64,000 nucleotides of DNA from Sphagnum compactum (GCA_965153455.1 OZ234501.1:1612001-1676000), one strand, 5' to 3'; positions 22,701-33,663 are shown, counted from the stretch's first letter. The notes: a model not told the origin generated them from the letters alone. A program made the numbers and translations.

Positions 22701-23985
22701 ACTAAGATAGGTACCGTACAGGTACAAGAAGTTGTCTACAGAATGAATGCATCCTATGCATCCCACGCATCCTTCCGGGAGATTATTTCCGTCGTTGAAA
22801 AGAGAATTCTAGTTTGACAAACAATGCATCACAGAAACTTAACTTGACGAAACCTACCCTGCCTCTGCCTGGTGTGGTATCGTTCCCACCGTCTCGCCAC
22901 CTAGAGTAAGCTCTCTCTCAGATCACATGAGGAAAAGGACGGTGCAAAAAGATGAGCCAGCAATAGAGAGACAGTTCAGACTCATCGGTCTGTACAATGC
23001 TACGATAGTTGGATGGGCTACAAGTCCCTAAACCCTGGGAGGTTCTACCTGGAAGCAGTTCATTGTTCGATCCTTTTTTATTGATATACCCAACGACATA
23101 TTGCAAGGAAAAAAAGAGGGACTTGCCAGAAATGTTTTTTGTCATGCAGACAACATAATAACGAGCAGAACCCTAAACCCACATCTTCCCCGTAAAAACT
23201 GTCAAACAGTGTACTCATCCACCCGTTGAGGATGACCCGACTCATTCACAAGTAGTTGTACTGCAACTACATCTGCACCGAAATTTCCAAATGACAGCTT
23301 GAATCTGCACCCTAAGTATCTCAGAAAACAGCTGGCTGGTGATGGTAAAACCTCTGCGTCAATCAACTGTTCTTTTATGTAAGGCTCATGGCACAGTGCA
23401 TTTCAGAACCCTAAACCCGATTCCAAAGGGAAGGAAAAAATGCACAAACTCACATTGGATTTGATTTCCTTCAGCAATCCTTGCCCACCCTGAAGCAAAC
23501 TTTCTTGAGAGAGATGCATAGGTCTTTGTTACCACATCTGTTGCCTGCGAACGCAATGAAGCACAAGCATTTTCAAATTAGATTCCAACAATAAAACTAG
23601 GTTCGGGGCCAAATGCTGAGTCTTACGATGCACCAGGAAACTATCAGATAAAATTAGAAACTGAAAACTGTGCCACAGCAATAGGGTTCATCTGTCTTAT
23701 GATAGACGACCGCACATTCTAAAGAACCCTCCACACATACCGTTTCGTCAGATTGTGGCACTGGCAAACGTTTTCTCGAGACCAAAGTCGTGAGTAACCC
23801 CAGAAATGCTGTATCCGAGAGCATGGCCCGTGGAACATTATTCTGGTGGGAAATAGAAAGGCAACCGAATTCGTGCAGGCCAATCTGCGTCCGCACCTCG
23901 CTTCCTGGTTCCGGGAGCTGGATAGGCTCTTCCCCGACGAGTTGCCGTTTGCCACCTCTCAGGTCGGGTCGGGTCGGGTCGAGTC
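22701..23985. other. No recognised gene; telobox motifs
   Basis: Balanced composition with two AACCCTAAACCC motifs (about 23170 and 23410). The frame at 23846-23960 (plus strand) reads ATEFVQANLRPHLASWFREL then DRLFPDELPFA, which looks protein-like but is unrecognised. A GGTCG repeat occupies about 23962-23992. Confidence 0.35.
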
Positions 23986-24072
23986 GGGTCGGGAGGAGTT
24001 GTTTCACCACCATGGCCGTCACCGAGAACTACCACTCCACGCCTCACACCGACAGGGACCTCTCCAACTCGG
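23986..24072 (+). repeat. Duplicated start-codon segment, copy 1
   Basis: An 87-bp stretch matches 30011-30097 with few differences. Both contain a good start context (CACC/GCC ATGG) and the open reading MAVTENYHSTPHTDRDLSNS (second copy: ...PRTNRDLSNS), ending in AACTCG|GT, a possible splice donor. It reads like the 5' end of a first coding exon. I do not recognise the protein. The two copies bracket the LIM fragment, about 6 kb apart, in the same orientation. Confidence 0.5.
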
Positions 24073-24269
24073 TGATCGCATGGTTTCTACAAGGTAAACG
24101 TTCCTTCCTCCGCCCGTCCGGTCTTTTACGCTCCCCTCAGAAATTCTGAGCTGAGCAAAACAATTGCAAAACTCCATCCTTACGGCATAGCTGTGAACCT
24201 GGTTGTTGGAGCCGGACAGGAGAAGCCACATCCGGAGGCCAATTCTACCACGCTCCCAAGTTCCTTGTA

Positions 24270-25243
24270 GACCCACTTGAAGGTCCAAGTATGCAGCAAT
24301 GCAGAAGGAGTTGGAACTTGGAGCCGCTCCCTAGCTCATAACACTTGGAGGGGTAGAGGGGCATGTTGGAGCTCCGGGATGGGACTAGGAAGAATTGACA
24401 AGCTTATTCACTCACACGGGCCTGCACACAACCCACACAAAGTGGTTAGTGCATAGTTAGAGCACCTTTGGTGCTAGGACGAGCCACGGGCAACACGGAC
24501 ACTCAAGACTCACCACGGCCCAGACTTGGGGGAAGCCACCACCTTCCCCCTTATAGTATACTCTGCAGCTCTCCACGGAGGTGGCATCCAAATGGCTATT
24601 TTTCCCGGGACTCCCGCGTGAGAGTCCCGAAAATGTCCCGGGTTGGAGTCCTGGGACTTTGGACGCCGATATCTCCCGACTGCAGAATCCGATTGCAACA
24701 CGGTCTAAAGCAAAGTTGTAGCCCTCGTCGAGAGCTTTCCAACGCCGTGTCGCACTTTCAAATCGGATGTCGGGAATAGGTCGATTCCCGACGTTTAGTG
24801 GTCGGGAGTCAAACTGCCACTTTGACTCCCGGCCCTTCTTTTGCCCAAAACTTGCCTTTTCGATGTCCAAATGAGCAATGCGAGCCCATTTCACACATCT
24901 ACGTTTCAAGAGCTTTCCAACGGTACCAAAAGCATAACAATCCATTGAGATTTGACCCTTCAACTCGCACTCTGAAATTTCGGGAGTCCACCGGGACTCC
25001 CTCTCCCAAAATGGGAGTCGCCTTGGGAGTGTGAGTGCTCACTCCCTCACACTCCCTCGCACTTCCTTAGACTCCCGGGAGTATGTGATAACTCCCGGGC
25101 TTCCTCTTGGCCCGCACCCTTCCAATGCCTTTGCCTTTGCTCCCGGGCTTCCTTCCTTTTGACCCCCGGGCTTCTTTCCTCTTGACTCCCGCAACCTTGC
25201 AACCCCTTGCCTTAGTCGCGAGCCCAAAGCTAGGGTTGCGACA
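24270..25243 (+). repeat. GC-rich GGGACTCCCG repeat family, copy a
   Basis: First of four copies, the others being at 33674-34480, 35155-35966 (reverse) and 49757-50620. Shared landmarks in order are GACTAGGAAGA, CACCCTTGG-like text, CTCACCACGGCC, AAGCCACCACCTT, TATAGTATACTCTGCAGCTC, AAATGGC...CCCGGGACTCCCG, ATCGATTCCCGAC-like text, TGACTCCCGGCCCTTCTTTT and an AGGGTTGCGACA end. This copy has extra GGGAGT-rich sequence before its end. The conserved TATAGTAT box suggests promoter-like sequence, as in an LTR or a non-autonomous transposon. No coding capacity. Confidence 0.7.
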
Positions 25244-26086
25244 AATTCGTGTTTCCCGCCCACCAGATGTTTTTCCGACCTCGACAGGGGACCGTGATAA
25301 TGTTTCGATTTGCATGCCTGCAGCGTTGCACCCTGCCCGTCCAAGACCGAAGGCGCCCGCTCGATGTCGCCCTTTACCTTCGAAAGGAGACCCTGGCTCC
25401 CAACGTCGCTCGACGGTCGAATCTCTCTCGCATAAACGAAGCTCTCAACAAATCCATGCGAACGAAAAACTACACTCGCAGGCGAGGGAAGCGAAAGATT
25501 GGTCCCCTCAAAGGGGCCTTGCGCGTCCCCTATTGTGGCAGCGCCCTCCACGTCTGCGACAAAACCTCCGACCCCTGACTGCCTCGTCGAACCGGTCGCT
25601 TGGGCGTTCGATCGATATCCTCATACATAGAAACCTCGGCTCGATATTTATCTGTTCGCCTCTGTCTTCGTTCGCGTTCGAACCCTCTCCTGCTACTCCC
25701 CTGTCGGTAGTTGCACCTCGACGACCGGAGAAAACAGGAACTTCTTTGTTGTCGGGTCCTGCGGCGGCGGGCGTTGCCTTAACGAATCTGTCGCTGCTGC
25801 TACCGTTCATAACTGTGCACTCGTCCGTCTCCTTGCTTGTTTCCCCTCTGCATCGTCGCATTGTTTTCTGAATGCGACCTTCCGATCTGTCTCTTCTGCA
25901 GACTTTCTACGTCTGATCCTCGACTGAACTCGGGTTCGGTCCTTTAGGGTTTTAGGTTTAGGGTTTTCCGCTCGGCCGCCCCATAACCGGTCGCACGGGG
26001 ACTTATGTGCAACGAACACACGATATGGAATATAAATTAAAATGCTCGATTAATAGTGAAAGATGTTTTCCTATGTACGTTATACA
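25244..26086. other. GC-rich stretch without a recognised gene
   Basis: A long open frame (254 codons from 25107, plus strand) runs through here. Its translation is Pro/Arg/Ser/Leu-rich with no domain, and the antisense strand is also open, as expected from high GC. I treat it as non-coding. TTTAGGGTTTT-type motifs lie near 25945-25965. Confidence 0.4.
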
Positions 26087-26844
26087 TCTATACTACTTAT
26101 AAAGAGACGTAGTCCGTCTGTTAGTGCGTGCGTGCGTCGAAGTCCTGAGACGCGGGTCCTGAGAGCCAGGTCCTGAAATTGAGGTTTCGGGACCTCGACG
26201 GACAGGACTCCTTTTTTCTTTTTTTCTTTTTTTCTTTTCTTTTCTTTTTTTTCTTTCCGCCCTAAACTGCCGTCGTCGACGGACAGACGAACGGGGGTTT
26301 ACATTTTTTGTTTTTTTTTTCCTAAGCTTTGAAGGGGGGAGGGGAACCTGGGTCTATTCATTCTTTTTTCAGAGGAGGGGCACGGGTTTTATTTTTTCAT
26401 TTTTCTAAAGGGGGGAGGGGAACCTGGGTCTATTCTTTTTTTTTTTCAGAGGAGGGGCACGGGTTTTGTTTTTTCATTTTTTTAAAACAAATTGACGGAC
26501 AGATGAACCGGGGGTTTACATTTTTTGTTTTTTTTTTTCCTAACCTTTGAAGGGGGGAGGGGGAATGTGGGTCTATTCATTTTTTTCAGAGGACAGGCAC
26601 GGGTTTTATTTTTTCATTTTTAATTTTTTTTAACCCTAAAACGTTTGAAGGGGGGAGGGGAACGTGGGTTTTTTGTTTTCTTAATTCATTTTCTTTTCAG
26701 AGGATGGGCACGAAGGACCGGGTGGGGGAATCGACGGGGTGCATGAAATTTCTATTCCCAAAAGAGTTCATCACCCTTTAGAACCAGAGTGGGAAAAAGG
26801 CAGGCACGGGCGGATTGTGTCCAACCGTCACGGGCACCCACTAG
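26087..26844 (+). mobile_element. Short non-autonomous Helitron
   Basis: The 5' end TCTATACTACTTATAAAGAG (26087-26106) is preceded by A. The 3' end CGGGCACCCACTAG (26831-26844) is followed by T. This fits the A|TC...CTAG|T insertion rule of Helitrons, and TCTATACTA is a common plant Helitron start. A weak 6-bp stem (GTGTCC with GGGCAC, one G-T pair) lies just before CTAG, where a Helitron hairpin is expected. The body has about four degenerate units of the type GAAGGGGGGAGGGGAACCTG ... CAGAGGAGGGGCACGGG (26329-26720). It encodes no Rep/helicase. Its 3' half also matches sequence near 60.9 kb. Confidence 0.65.
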
Positions 26845-27293
26845 TTGTATGTATCAAACCAAATTTTTTTTTTCGCTCCCGGGGCTGTAGGCCTGCCGGT
26901 TCATACGCGCGCGCTCGCTTCCGATCAAATTATATGTATAGGCACCCGTTCCTTTGATGGGTCTGTTGCTTGGCAGTCAGGGTAAATACCATACACCCTG
27001 GCAAAATACCGTGAAAGCAACCCTACAGCTCGAAGCTGCCTATCCTTCCCTGGTTTCTATTGCACTCGGGATTGCCTGCAAGATTCCTGCATATTGGAAC
27101 CCTTGACACTTCGCTGGACGGGTATAGTTCGCACATAGAAAAAACAACACTGCAGATCCCCTCTTTGCCGTTCATACTGAAGTTCTGCAAAGCTTCGAGA
27201 AACCTTAGGAGGAATATCCCAAACCTCGACAACCTTCCAGACCCTAAACAGCATGACTGAAAACAGAGCAGACCTTTCTGACGACCTCAGGAG
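26845..27293. other. No recognised gene
   Basis: Sequence between the Helitron end and the LIM remnant. It may hold the 3' untranslated region of the LIM fragment on the minus strand. I see no other feature. Confidence 0.4.
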
Positions 27294-27647
27294 TCAAACC
27301 TCTGCTGAAGCCCATCTGAAAGCTTCGAGATATAGACAAATCTCTCCTACCGGCAGAGAACCTACTTGGAAAGCATCCCAGCCAGGATGCCTGGTCTGCC
27401 ATCGAGAGATGATCCTGAAGCTCACTGGGTATCTCAGAAATCCATGCTTGCATTGCCGCCGGTTGGCTTCAATGCTATGGGTATTGTTGAACCTGCTGTA
27501 ATTCCCAGTCTCCTTGAAGAGCTGAGAATAGTGATGTTTGCAGTAAAGTCGCCCTTCCAGGGCTGCATAATTGGAGGGGCTGATTGTGCAACCACCCTGG
27601 ATGCATTTGAAGCAGTTCTCATGATGTGGGAGACCTTCCACACTTGT
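27294..27647 (-). pseudogene. Plant LIM protein, second LIM domain, last exon
   Basis: Read on the minus strand after an AG acceptor at 27648-27649, the frame is TSVEGLPHHENCFKCIQGGC, then TISPSNYAALEGRLYCKHHY, then SQLFKETGNYSRFNNT. This is the second half of LIM domain 2 of plant two-LIM actin-binding proteins (WLIM/PLIM type), with zinc ligands H, C, C in HHENCFKC, then the GGC cysteine and YCKHH. ISPSNYAALEG.LYCKHH.SQLFKE is the family signature. The frame stays open for 60 more residues that do not resemble LIM tails, before a stop at 27294. These proteins bundle actin and may enter the nucleus. The phase-0 boundary agrees with the upstream exon at 28798-28850. Confidence 0.75.
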
Positions 27648-28797
27648 CTGTGGCACAGACAACCCACGTTGGTTCCACCCTTTCGGCTAAACAATAATTC
27701 TTGGAAACGGAAGACCCTCATGCCCAAGAACTTGCATTGTACCGATCATCACACCGATCGGAAACTACTTCAGGTACCAAGAAAAAGGGCCCTCAAACTT
27801 GAATTCCCCCCTTTCTATTTCGGAAAACCTTGAGAACTTTCTGATTCAATTGGATTGGCTTGGAACTCGAAAGCATCCAACAAAACAACGTGCACAAAAC
27901 TCCGAGCATGTTCCTCTATTTTCCATGACAGTATCCATGGTAACACAATTTGGGCCTTTCCCAGCTTGTTTAAAAGTAAACCGGTGCATTAGACTCCCTT
28001 TTGTGGGTGTACTTGTAACCAAAAGAGGGGGGGGGGGGGGGGGGGGTCCTACCGGAACAGACAGCGCATACCCTATCTGCTGTGGACCCTGGCGTCCATG
28101 CTCTACAGATCTCTCTCACACCTACGGACCATCGAACCTCTCCACAACTCGAACTGCCTGCATTCTCTCCCTAAACCACCACGATTCCAAGACTGACGGA
28201 CGCAACAGCACAGCATCACCCGACGACACTTGAACGCTCATGCAATTCCAAGAACTTCTTTGCATCACATTTACAGAATATGTACATCCACGACAGCACA
28301 AGCAAGCCCTGCCATCCACAAGTTCTCTGATATAAGAACAGCCCGATCGATCCTCAATGTCTTTCCTTCTATCCTTCTAGTTCCTCTCTCCTCCAGTTCT
28401 GCAGCAGTAGCTATATAGTGGCCCGACGCAGCGAAAGAAAACTAGCCTAGCAAAGCTCTCCTTACATCATCTCCTCTCTCCCACGCTAATCTGCTGCTCT
28501 CTACCTTCTTCGGATCTCCTCACTGAAAAATCTACCACACCTTCCTCCTGGCCGAGGAAATCCTCTCCACCCAAAAACTCTTCAAAAATAAAAACAAAAG
28601 AACACAGATGCAAACAAAACCAAACAGAATCTCAGCTCCTGGAATTCAGTCCTGATCACACCAATGTCAACAAAACAACGTCCAAGTTATCCGGCAAACT
28701 CGGACTGTGCTCCTTCGTGGCTCGGCCTCGACCCTTTGTGAGTGAATAACATGCGGTGATAAAGGGGGAAGAGAGAGCGGAGAAAAGAAATGCATAC

Positions 28798-28850
28798 CTT
28801 CTCCGTTGGATGTATAGTTTTGTTGCAAGCAATACATTTCTCTTGTGTTC
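28798..28850 (-). pseudogene. Plant LIM protein, exon opening LIM domain 2
   Basis: Bounded by a TGCAG acceptor (28851-28855) and a GTATGC donor (28792-28797), this 53-bp exon reads GTQEKCIACNKTIHPTEK. That is the start of LIM domain 2 (CxxC pair, K-T-[IV]-.P.EK) in plant LIM proteins. Together with 27294-27647 it makes a complete set of zinc ligands for one LIM domain, separated by a 1.15-kb intron. The N-terminal LIM domain and its start codon were looked for up to 30.4 kb and not found. The copy therefore seems to hold only the C-terminal half, unless the 5' exons lie beyond a very long intron. Confidence 0.75.
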
Positions 28851-28855
28851 CTGCA

Positions 28856-30010
28856 AACATCAATGACGCCTTTGTGGGTGCCTTGGTCTGCTGCATCAGC
28901 ACAGGAAATTATGAGTACATGAAAACAATGCTCGTGGCTACCTTCTGCCCTTCTTCCTCCCATTCTTTGCATTCTCACATTCTTCCTTTTGAGGGTATAT
29001 GCGACTGTAAACTGTGAAACACAACCGCCTGTGAAGAGTCAGGTACTAACTACAAAGGAAAAATGCAACCTTTTCCATGTTCCTGGATCTTTTTTAACAA
29101 GGTTACAATTGGTTACCCGTGCTGAAGAGATTCTTTAGTGCATGACCATATCCACTGGCACAAGAGAGAGCTCCCAACTTCACGCAGTACATGGAATACA
29201 GGAATTAAGGTCTGCGCAGCATATTCATGAAAGACCTCACATTCTATTGATCTAAAGACATGTCGATTGGGAAGCATTCAGGAGATCACACCTCTGCCTT
29301 GTCAGATGGAAGCTTCTTCGGTGATGTTCTTCGTACAATCAAAAAATGTGTCAGCTCAAAAACCCCACAATGTTTCATGTTGCAAACGTGCTCCACCTAT
29401 TCAAATGTTCTCATCGCCAGTCAAAAAGTGGGATAATTTTCATTTCCCGGATTCAACACCTCTTGCACTGTGGTTGCTGCGTGAACCCTAAACCCCGCTG
29501 AATCTCGGTGTCTGCCTCCTCCCCAGACTCGAATTTCTCCCATAACACTTTTGCCCCTCCGGAAAGCCGCATCGGTCCCTTCACCCATACCACCACACAG
29601 TCTTTCTTTACTACACACAATGGGTACATTTTCCTCTCCACGATTTCCTCACCAAAGAGTGCAAGAAAAGAATCCACATTTCTGTGCTCCAAAGTCGAAC
29701 GCACTCTTCGATTTGTCTTGATGCAGCCTTGGCAATCTTTCTACCCGTAAAAAAGAAGCCAAAAAAGAACTCGTAACGCATGTTCCTGCATTCCCGATTC
29801 AAGACTGCATGCAAACAAAGAAGAACAGCATTTTCGGTCGGATTCCTCACCCTCTTTTTCCTCTTCTTCTCGCGCAAGAATTCGTGACAAAAGAAAGCCA
29901 AGTCTTGGATCAGCTCACAGCTCTTGGATCATCGGACATTTCCGTGCCGGAGGCCACAGCATCCCTGAGTCCGTGCGCGGAGTGATAGGGCTCGGGATCC
30001 TCTCGGTTCG
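28856..30010. other. No recognised gene; one protein-like minus-strand frame
   Basis: The frame 29453-29704 (minus strand) reads FLALFGEEIVERKMYPLCVV, then KKDCVVVWVKGPMRLSGGAK, then VLWEKFESGEEAD. It has the texture of a real protein but no motif I can name. It could be an exon of yet another captured gene. AACCCTAAACCCC lies at about 29485. Confidence 0.3.
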
Positions 30011-30097
30011 GGGTCGGGAGGAGCTGTTTCACCGCCATGGCCGTCACCGAGAACTACCACTCCACGCCTCGCACGAACAGGGACCTGTCCAACTCGG
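30011..30097 (+). repeat. Duplicated start-codon segment, copy 2
   Basis: This is the partner of 23986-24072. The ATG is at 30037, the reading is MAVTENYHSTPRTNRDLSNS, and there is a GTACGT donor-like site after AACTCG. Downstream sequence is unrelated to copy 1 beyond the donor, as expected if only a first exon and a little 5' sequence were copied. Confidence 0.5.
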
Positions 30098-31850
30098 TAC
30101 GTTCGAGGAGAGCGTTTCCTCCGGGTCACGAAAGAAGGACCGGAGGCGGAAGACGTCCGAAGAAGAACAAGACAACCGGCGAAAGACGGGGAGACAAGAA
30201 GCGAACGGGATTTTGTTTAGGGTTTAGGGAAACGTCGGTCGCGAGAATGGAGCGGATCGTCTGTCTGTGACGTGACAATCATGCTGCCGGTTCTGCATTT
30301 TCTGTGGTAGAACCGGCCTCTGGATATTACTGCACCACCTGGATGAATAACTGCCGGAGAGTGCAGTTCGGAATGCATCCATGCGGAAAGAATGGACGGA
30401 ATTTTCGAGGCGAGTTTCCGCCGACCAATGGACACAGAGAAAAGTGTATATATATATATATATATATAGGCAGGAAAAACAAGGTTGGACAGGTTTTCTT
30501 ATTTTTTGGGGTCAATTTTGTGATGTAGCTGAAGTGTTATCCAAAGCAAGGATTATCCACAAGGAGATTTAGCCAAATTAAACATCCTTCTGTATTTTTG
30601 GCTACCCTACTTGAACCATGTTTTTGAAAGGTTTCCAATCATCAAAAGTGATGATTTTTTATCGATTTTTTAATAAATCGCCAGATCCCTATGTTTGGTT
30701 TCCAGTATGTAGCCAAATATATAAAAGGGATGATTAAAAATGTATATTTCATGTTTGGTTTATAGCCACAATTTGGCTAAACCTTCCTAAAGGATGATCC
30801 TAATTTAAAACAAAACTCACTACTCCACCCCTTTTCCCCTAAACAATATGAACGGACAGTGGCTAAATACAGCGAGCAAGTCGTGTAGGGTCCTGGTTCG
30901 TTGTAATTTGTAAAATACCTTGGGACGTGTCCGGTAAAGTGTGCCAGGATTTCGCACTTTCGCAGGGTTTAATATATCGCACGTCCTTTCGATTTGTAAG
31001 CATTAATTGCGACGAAGATTTGTTGGGATGGAGGATGAATTAATGTTTGTCGAACGATGAGAACAAGAATCGGATTTATTTCCCGCCAAACATACAAAAG
31101 ATGAATTGGCCGTGAATCACACATGTCCGTAGATGTGATGTGATCGCATATTTGATGCGTCCTCTTAATACAACACTTTACAACACCTTTATAAATAATG
31201 TTCGCGGGGCTGCCACATCCCCCCTTTAAATTCCCTGAACCCTAAACATTTTCCCGAGGGTATTCAAAGGGTTGGCACCCATATTGCAATGAATACGTAA
31301 TCGTATCAAATCCGAGACAAAGTACCTATTTACAAAATTGGATTCCATTTATCCAAATAAACAGCGTATATGCATGGATGGCAATGATAGGTTGCACATC
31401 GCGTTGCAAAGGCCAAAGTACATTTATTTAACTACGTAATCTATCGATTTCATCCGACATGATGAAATTGGAGCAGGACAAACGACGAACGTGGGCGCTT
31501 GGAGATTTATTTAATTCCAATTTTTTTGCGTGTGCAACAGGAATATGTCACGCAAAATCTTCTAGTCCGGAAAACCAAAAGCTAATTTTCTGTGTGCACT
31601 GGCATAGCTGTGTAGAGCACAAAACTCCCGTTCCTGAGTTGAGCTACCTAACGTACAGCCTCATGTAAAATTCCCAGATCCATTTTGGAATCTTTTGCGC
31701 ACGGTTGGCCCATCATCCGAACTCTTTACTTTTGAGTTGTCATTATTTTGCACACGTCACGTTGGCGGGGGGCACTGGCACAAACATCGCACGTTCAACT
31801 CCGCACACATGCGGCCTTCTCTGAGCACGGTGAGCAAGTGAGGGTATCAG
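30098..31850. other. No recognised gene; TA microsatellite
   Basis: A (TA)n tract lies at about 30448-30468. The AT-rich stretch 30540-30830 carries repeated ATGTTTGGTTT...AGCCA motifs (about 30690 and 30752). Short frames only. Confidence 0.4.
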
Positions 31851-31854
31851 AAAA

Positions 31855-32662
31855 TCAACCCATATCTGTCGTCTGCATTTGTTTCCCTTTCAATGTTTGA
31901 TTCGGTGTCGTTCCTCGTCCCAGCTTTGAAGTGCACAGAAAGATCATTCAAAATGGAAAGCTCCGATGCGAATGATGTAGCATGTCGTAAAATGCAGCTT
32001 GTTTCCATAGACAGGATCGTGAGATCGCCGCAAAAATTTGTGTCTCTGCACCTGTGAGGTTTCCACCAATTTTTTATGGTTCGAAGATGCAATCAGCGTT
32101 GGCGAAACGAATGTTTGTCAACACGACGCCTAATTAGCATGGTATCCAGACATTAGTTCAGGATATATCGGTTTACGCAGCTCCAAAAAACATTTTAAGA
32201 AAGTGCGTTTGGAGTTTGAGCAGGTGCAGGCATCGAAACATCGACCTGTACCATCGTTTGCATTTCTTGCCCTCTCAATGTTTCTTCCGGCGTCGTTGTC
32301 GTCGTGGCTTCGAAGTGCACCCAAAGATCTTTCAGAATGGAAAGCTCCGGTGCGAGCGATGCAGCCTATCGTAAAATTGAGCTTGTTCTCGTAGATAGGA
32401 TTAGGAGACCCGGGCACTGAAATTTGTACAAAAAAATCGGTAGGAACAAAAAGCTCTCGTGTGAAATTGAACTCATTTTCTTGCATAGAATTATGAGATA
32501 GCAGAAAAAAAATTTCTGTGACTCCACCTACCTGATATCTTTGCGGCATTTTTTGATGGTTCAAAGATGTTATCGGTGCCGGCGCCACGAATGTTTGCGA
32601 ACACAATGCCAAATTGGCGCAGTGTGCAGACGTTGGTTCAGGATGTGTTGGTTTGCAGAGCT
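31855..32662. repeat. Diverged tandem duplication
   Basis: The stretch 31855-32178 is repeated with many changes at about 32247-32662. Shared landmarks are TCGTC/TCGTT-GCATTTC, TTTCAATGTTT..TTCGG.GTCGTT, GAAGTGCAC..AAAGAT, ATGGAAAGCTCCG, GGTTC.AAGATG and GTTCAGGAT.T.TCGGTTT. The second unit has an internal partial repeat near 32370-32480. Minus-strand frames across it are open for up to 203 codons, probably because of composition. It abuts the zinc-finger remnant. Confidence 0.6.
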
Positions 32663-33007
32663 CCGAACGGCTGGAGTTTATCGTACGCACGAAATGAGTG
32701 TTGTTTCCATCTTTTAATTTCGGCACCGCCATGTTTTGCAAGAGCCACGAGGCGGAGGGAGCACCGTGGTTGGACCGCCTCGCAAATTCGACTCCCTATG
32801 CGTGCCGACTTGTTCCAGCGTCGTGACCAAGTAAGCACACGCACCAAACATTTTTGGCGTACGCACGAAATTGGGTCGGGGAAAATCGCTCCGTGCATTA
32901 ACGCGAAAAATTCAATTTCCTGTGCGTGCAGGTTTAAAGTCGGTTTGACATCGAGACGTCAACCTTTGATGCCTTCACAAACATATACGTGTTGTCGACC
33001 GGCATTC

Positions 33008-33307
33008 ATGGCTAACTTCCAATGCCCCGAGTGCGACATTTCTTTTACCGCTTCTCATCAACATGACGGGCATCGCCGATTGGCGCATCAATCGACTTGT
33101 AAGATCCGTACTGCCACCGGTCGAATTACCGTCGATCGATCGATCGACGGTAAATTTCCCTGCCCGGTTGATCGCTGCGTGAGGGCCTTCTCGCGCAGCG
33201 ATAACCTGCAATCCCATTTCAAAGTGCACCATGCGCAGCAAAAGGATTCGACCCTCCCCAGCTTCCCGACGACCCTGTGTAAAAGGCGATTTCGATGGGC
33301 ATGTTGA
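33008..33307 (+). pseudogene. C2H2 zinc-finger protein fragment
   Basis: ATG at 33008 opens MANFQCPECDISFTASHQHD, giving one finger (CPEC ... H-x4-H in HRRLAH). A second finger follows a spacer of 30 residues: FPCPVDRCVRAFSRSDNLQS then HFKVHH (C-x4-C ... H-x3-H). The frame ends at 33307 just as another frame (33295-33663) takes over with an OrsD-like segment. The two may be one broken gene. Between the fingers the DNA is a 28-bp perfect palindrome (33126-33153). Such two-finger plus OrsD-like architectures occur in fungi and mosses. Function unknown; nuclear DNA binding is a family expectation. Confidence 0.55.
33126..33153. repeat. 28-bp perfect palindrome
   Basis: TTACCG, then GTCGATC-type alternation, then CGGTAA. 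The stretch is identical to its reverse complement. Both strands encode TVDRSIDG in their open frames. It sits in the linker between two zinc fingers. Confidence 0.85.
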
Positions 33308-33663
33308 TTCTGCCGCCCGTCGAACAAACACCACAGCTGCTGCGTGATGCCGGCCTCGTTATTCTCCACATCGCGGATGGCATTCGTTTGCTATTGTGCA
33401 AGGTCTACAACGTATGTTTGGAGCCGAATCCTTGCCAGGTGCGCAACCACTTATATGGGCACGAGGATCTTCGAGCTCCCAAACGAAGTCGCGACGGTGG
33501 TCGACGTCATGTGAATACGACCCCCCCCGCTGCGGATTTCAGGGCATCCTTGGACGAGATCGGGTTCACCCAGCTGCAAGACCCACGCCTTGAAAAGTAT
33601 ACCACAGCTCCCCCGCGGGAGCTCTTGCCGGTGGTGCCGGGGATCCTGGTCGTCAACGGGTGA
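33295..33663 (+). pseudogene. OrsD-like (DUF3505-type) zinc-finger segment
   Basis: The frame reads QLLRDAGLVILHIADGIRLL, then LCKVYNVCLEPNPCQVRNHL, then YGHEDLRAPKRSRDGGRR. The pattern of a hydrophobic lead-in, [IV]-CK-C-x-x-x-L-P and then V..HL...H resembles the C2H2-like domain of OrsD/DUF3505 proteins. It lies directly after the C2H2 fragment and overlaps it in a different frame. A tyrosine stands where the second zinc cysteine would be expected, so the domain is probably non-functional. The stop (33661-33663) falls a few bases before the inverted GC-rich repeat begins. The family assignment rests on a short motif and is tentative. Confidence 0.4.

Noticed and set aside
25107-25871. 254-codon open frame, the longest in the window
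   Set aside because: Pro/Arg/Ser/Leu-rich with no domain, in a GC-rich stretch that is open on both strands and partly covers a repeat copy. Not supported as a gene.
28656-28978. Longer minus-strand frames around the short LIM exon
   Set aside because: Only 28798-28850 has LIM similarity and splice borders; the rest of each frame is intron sequence.
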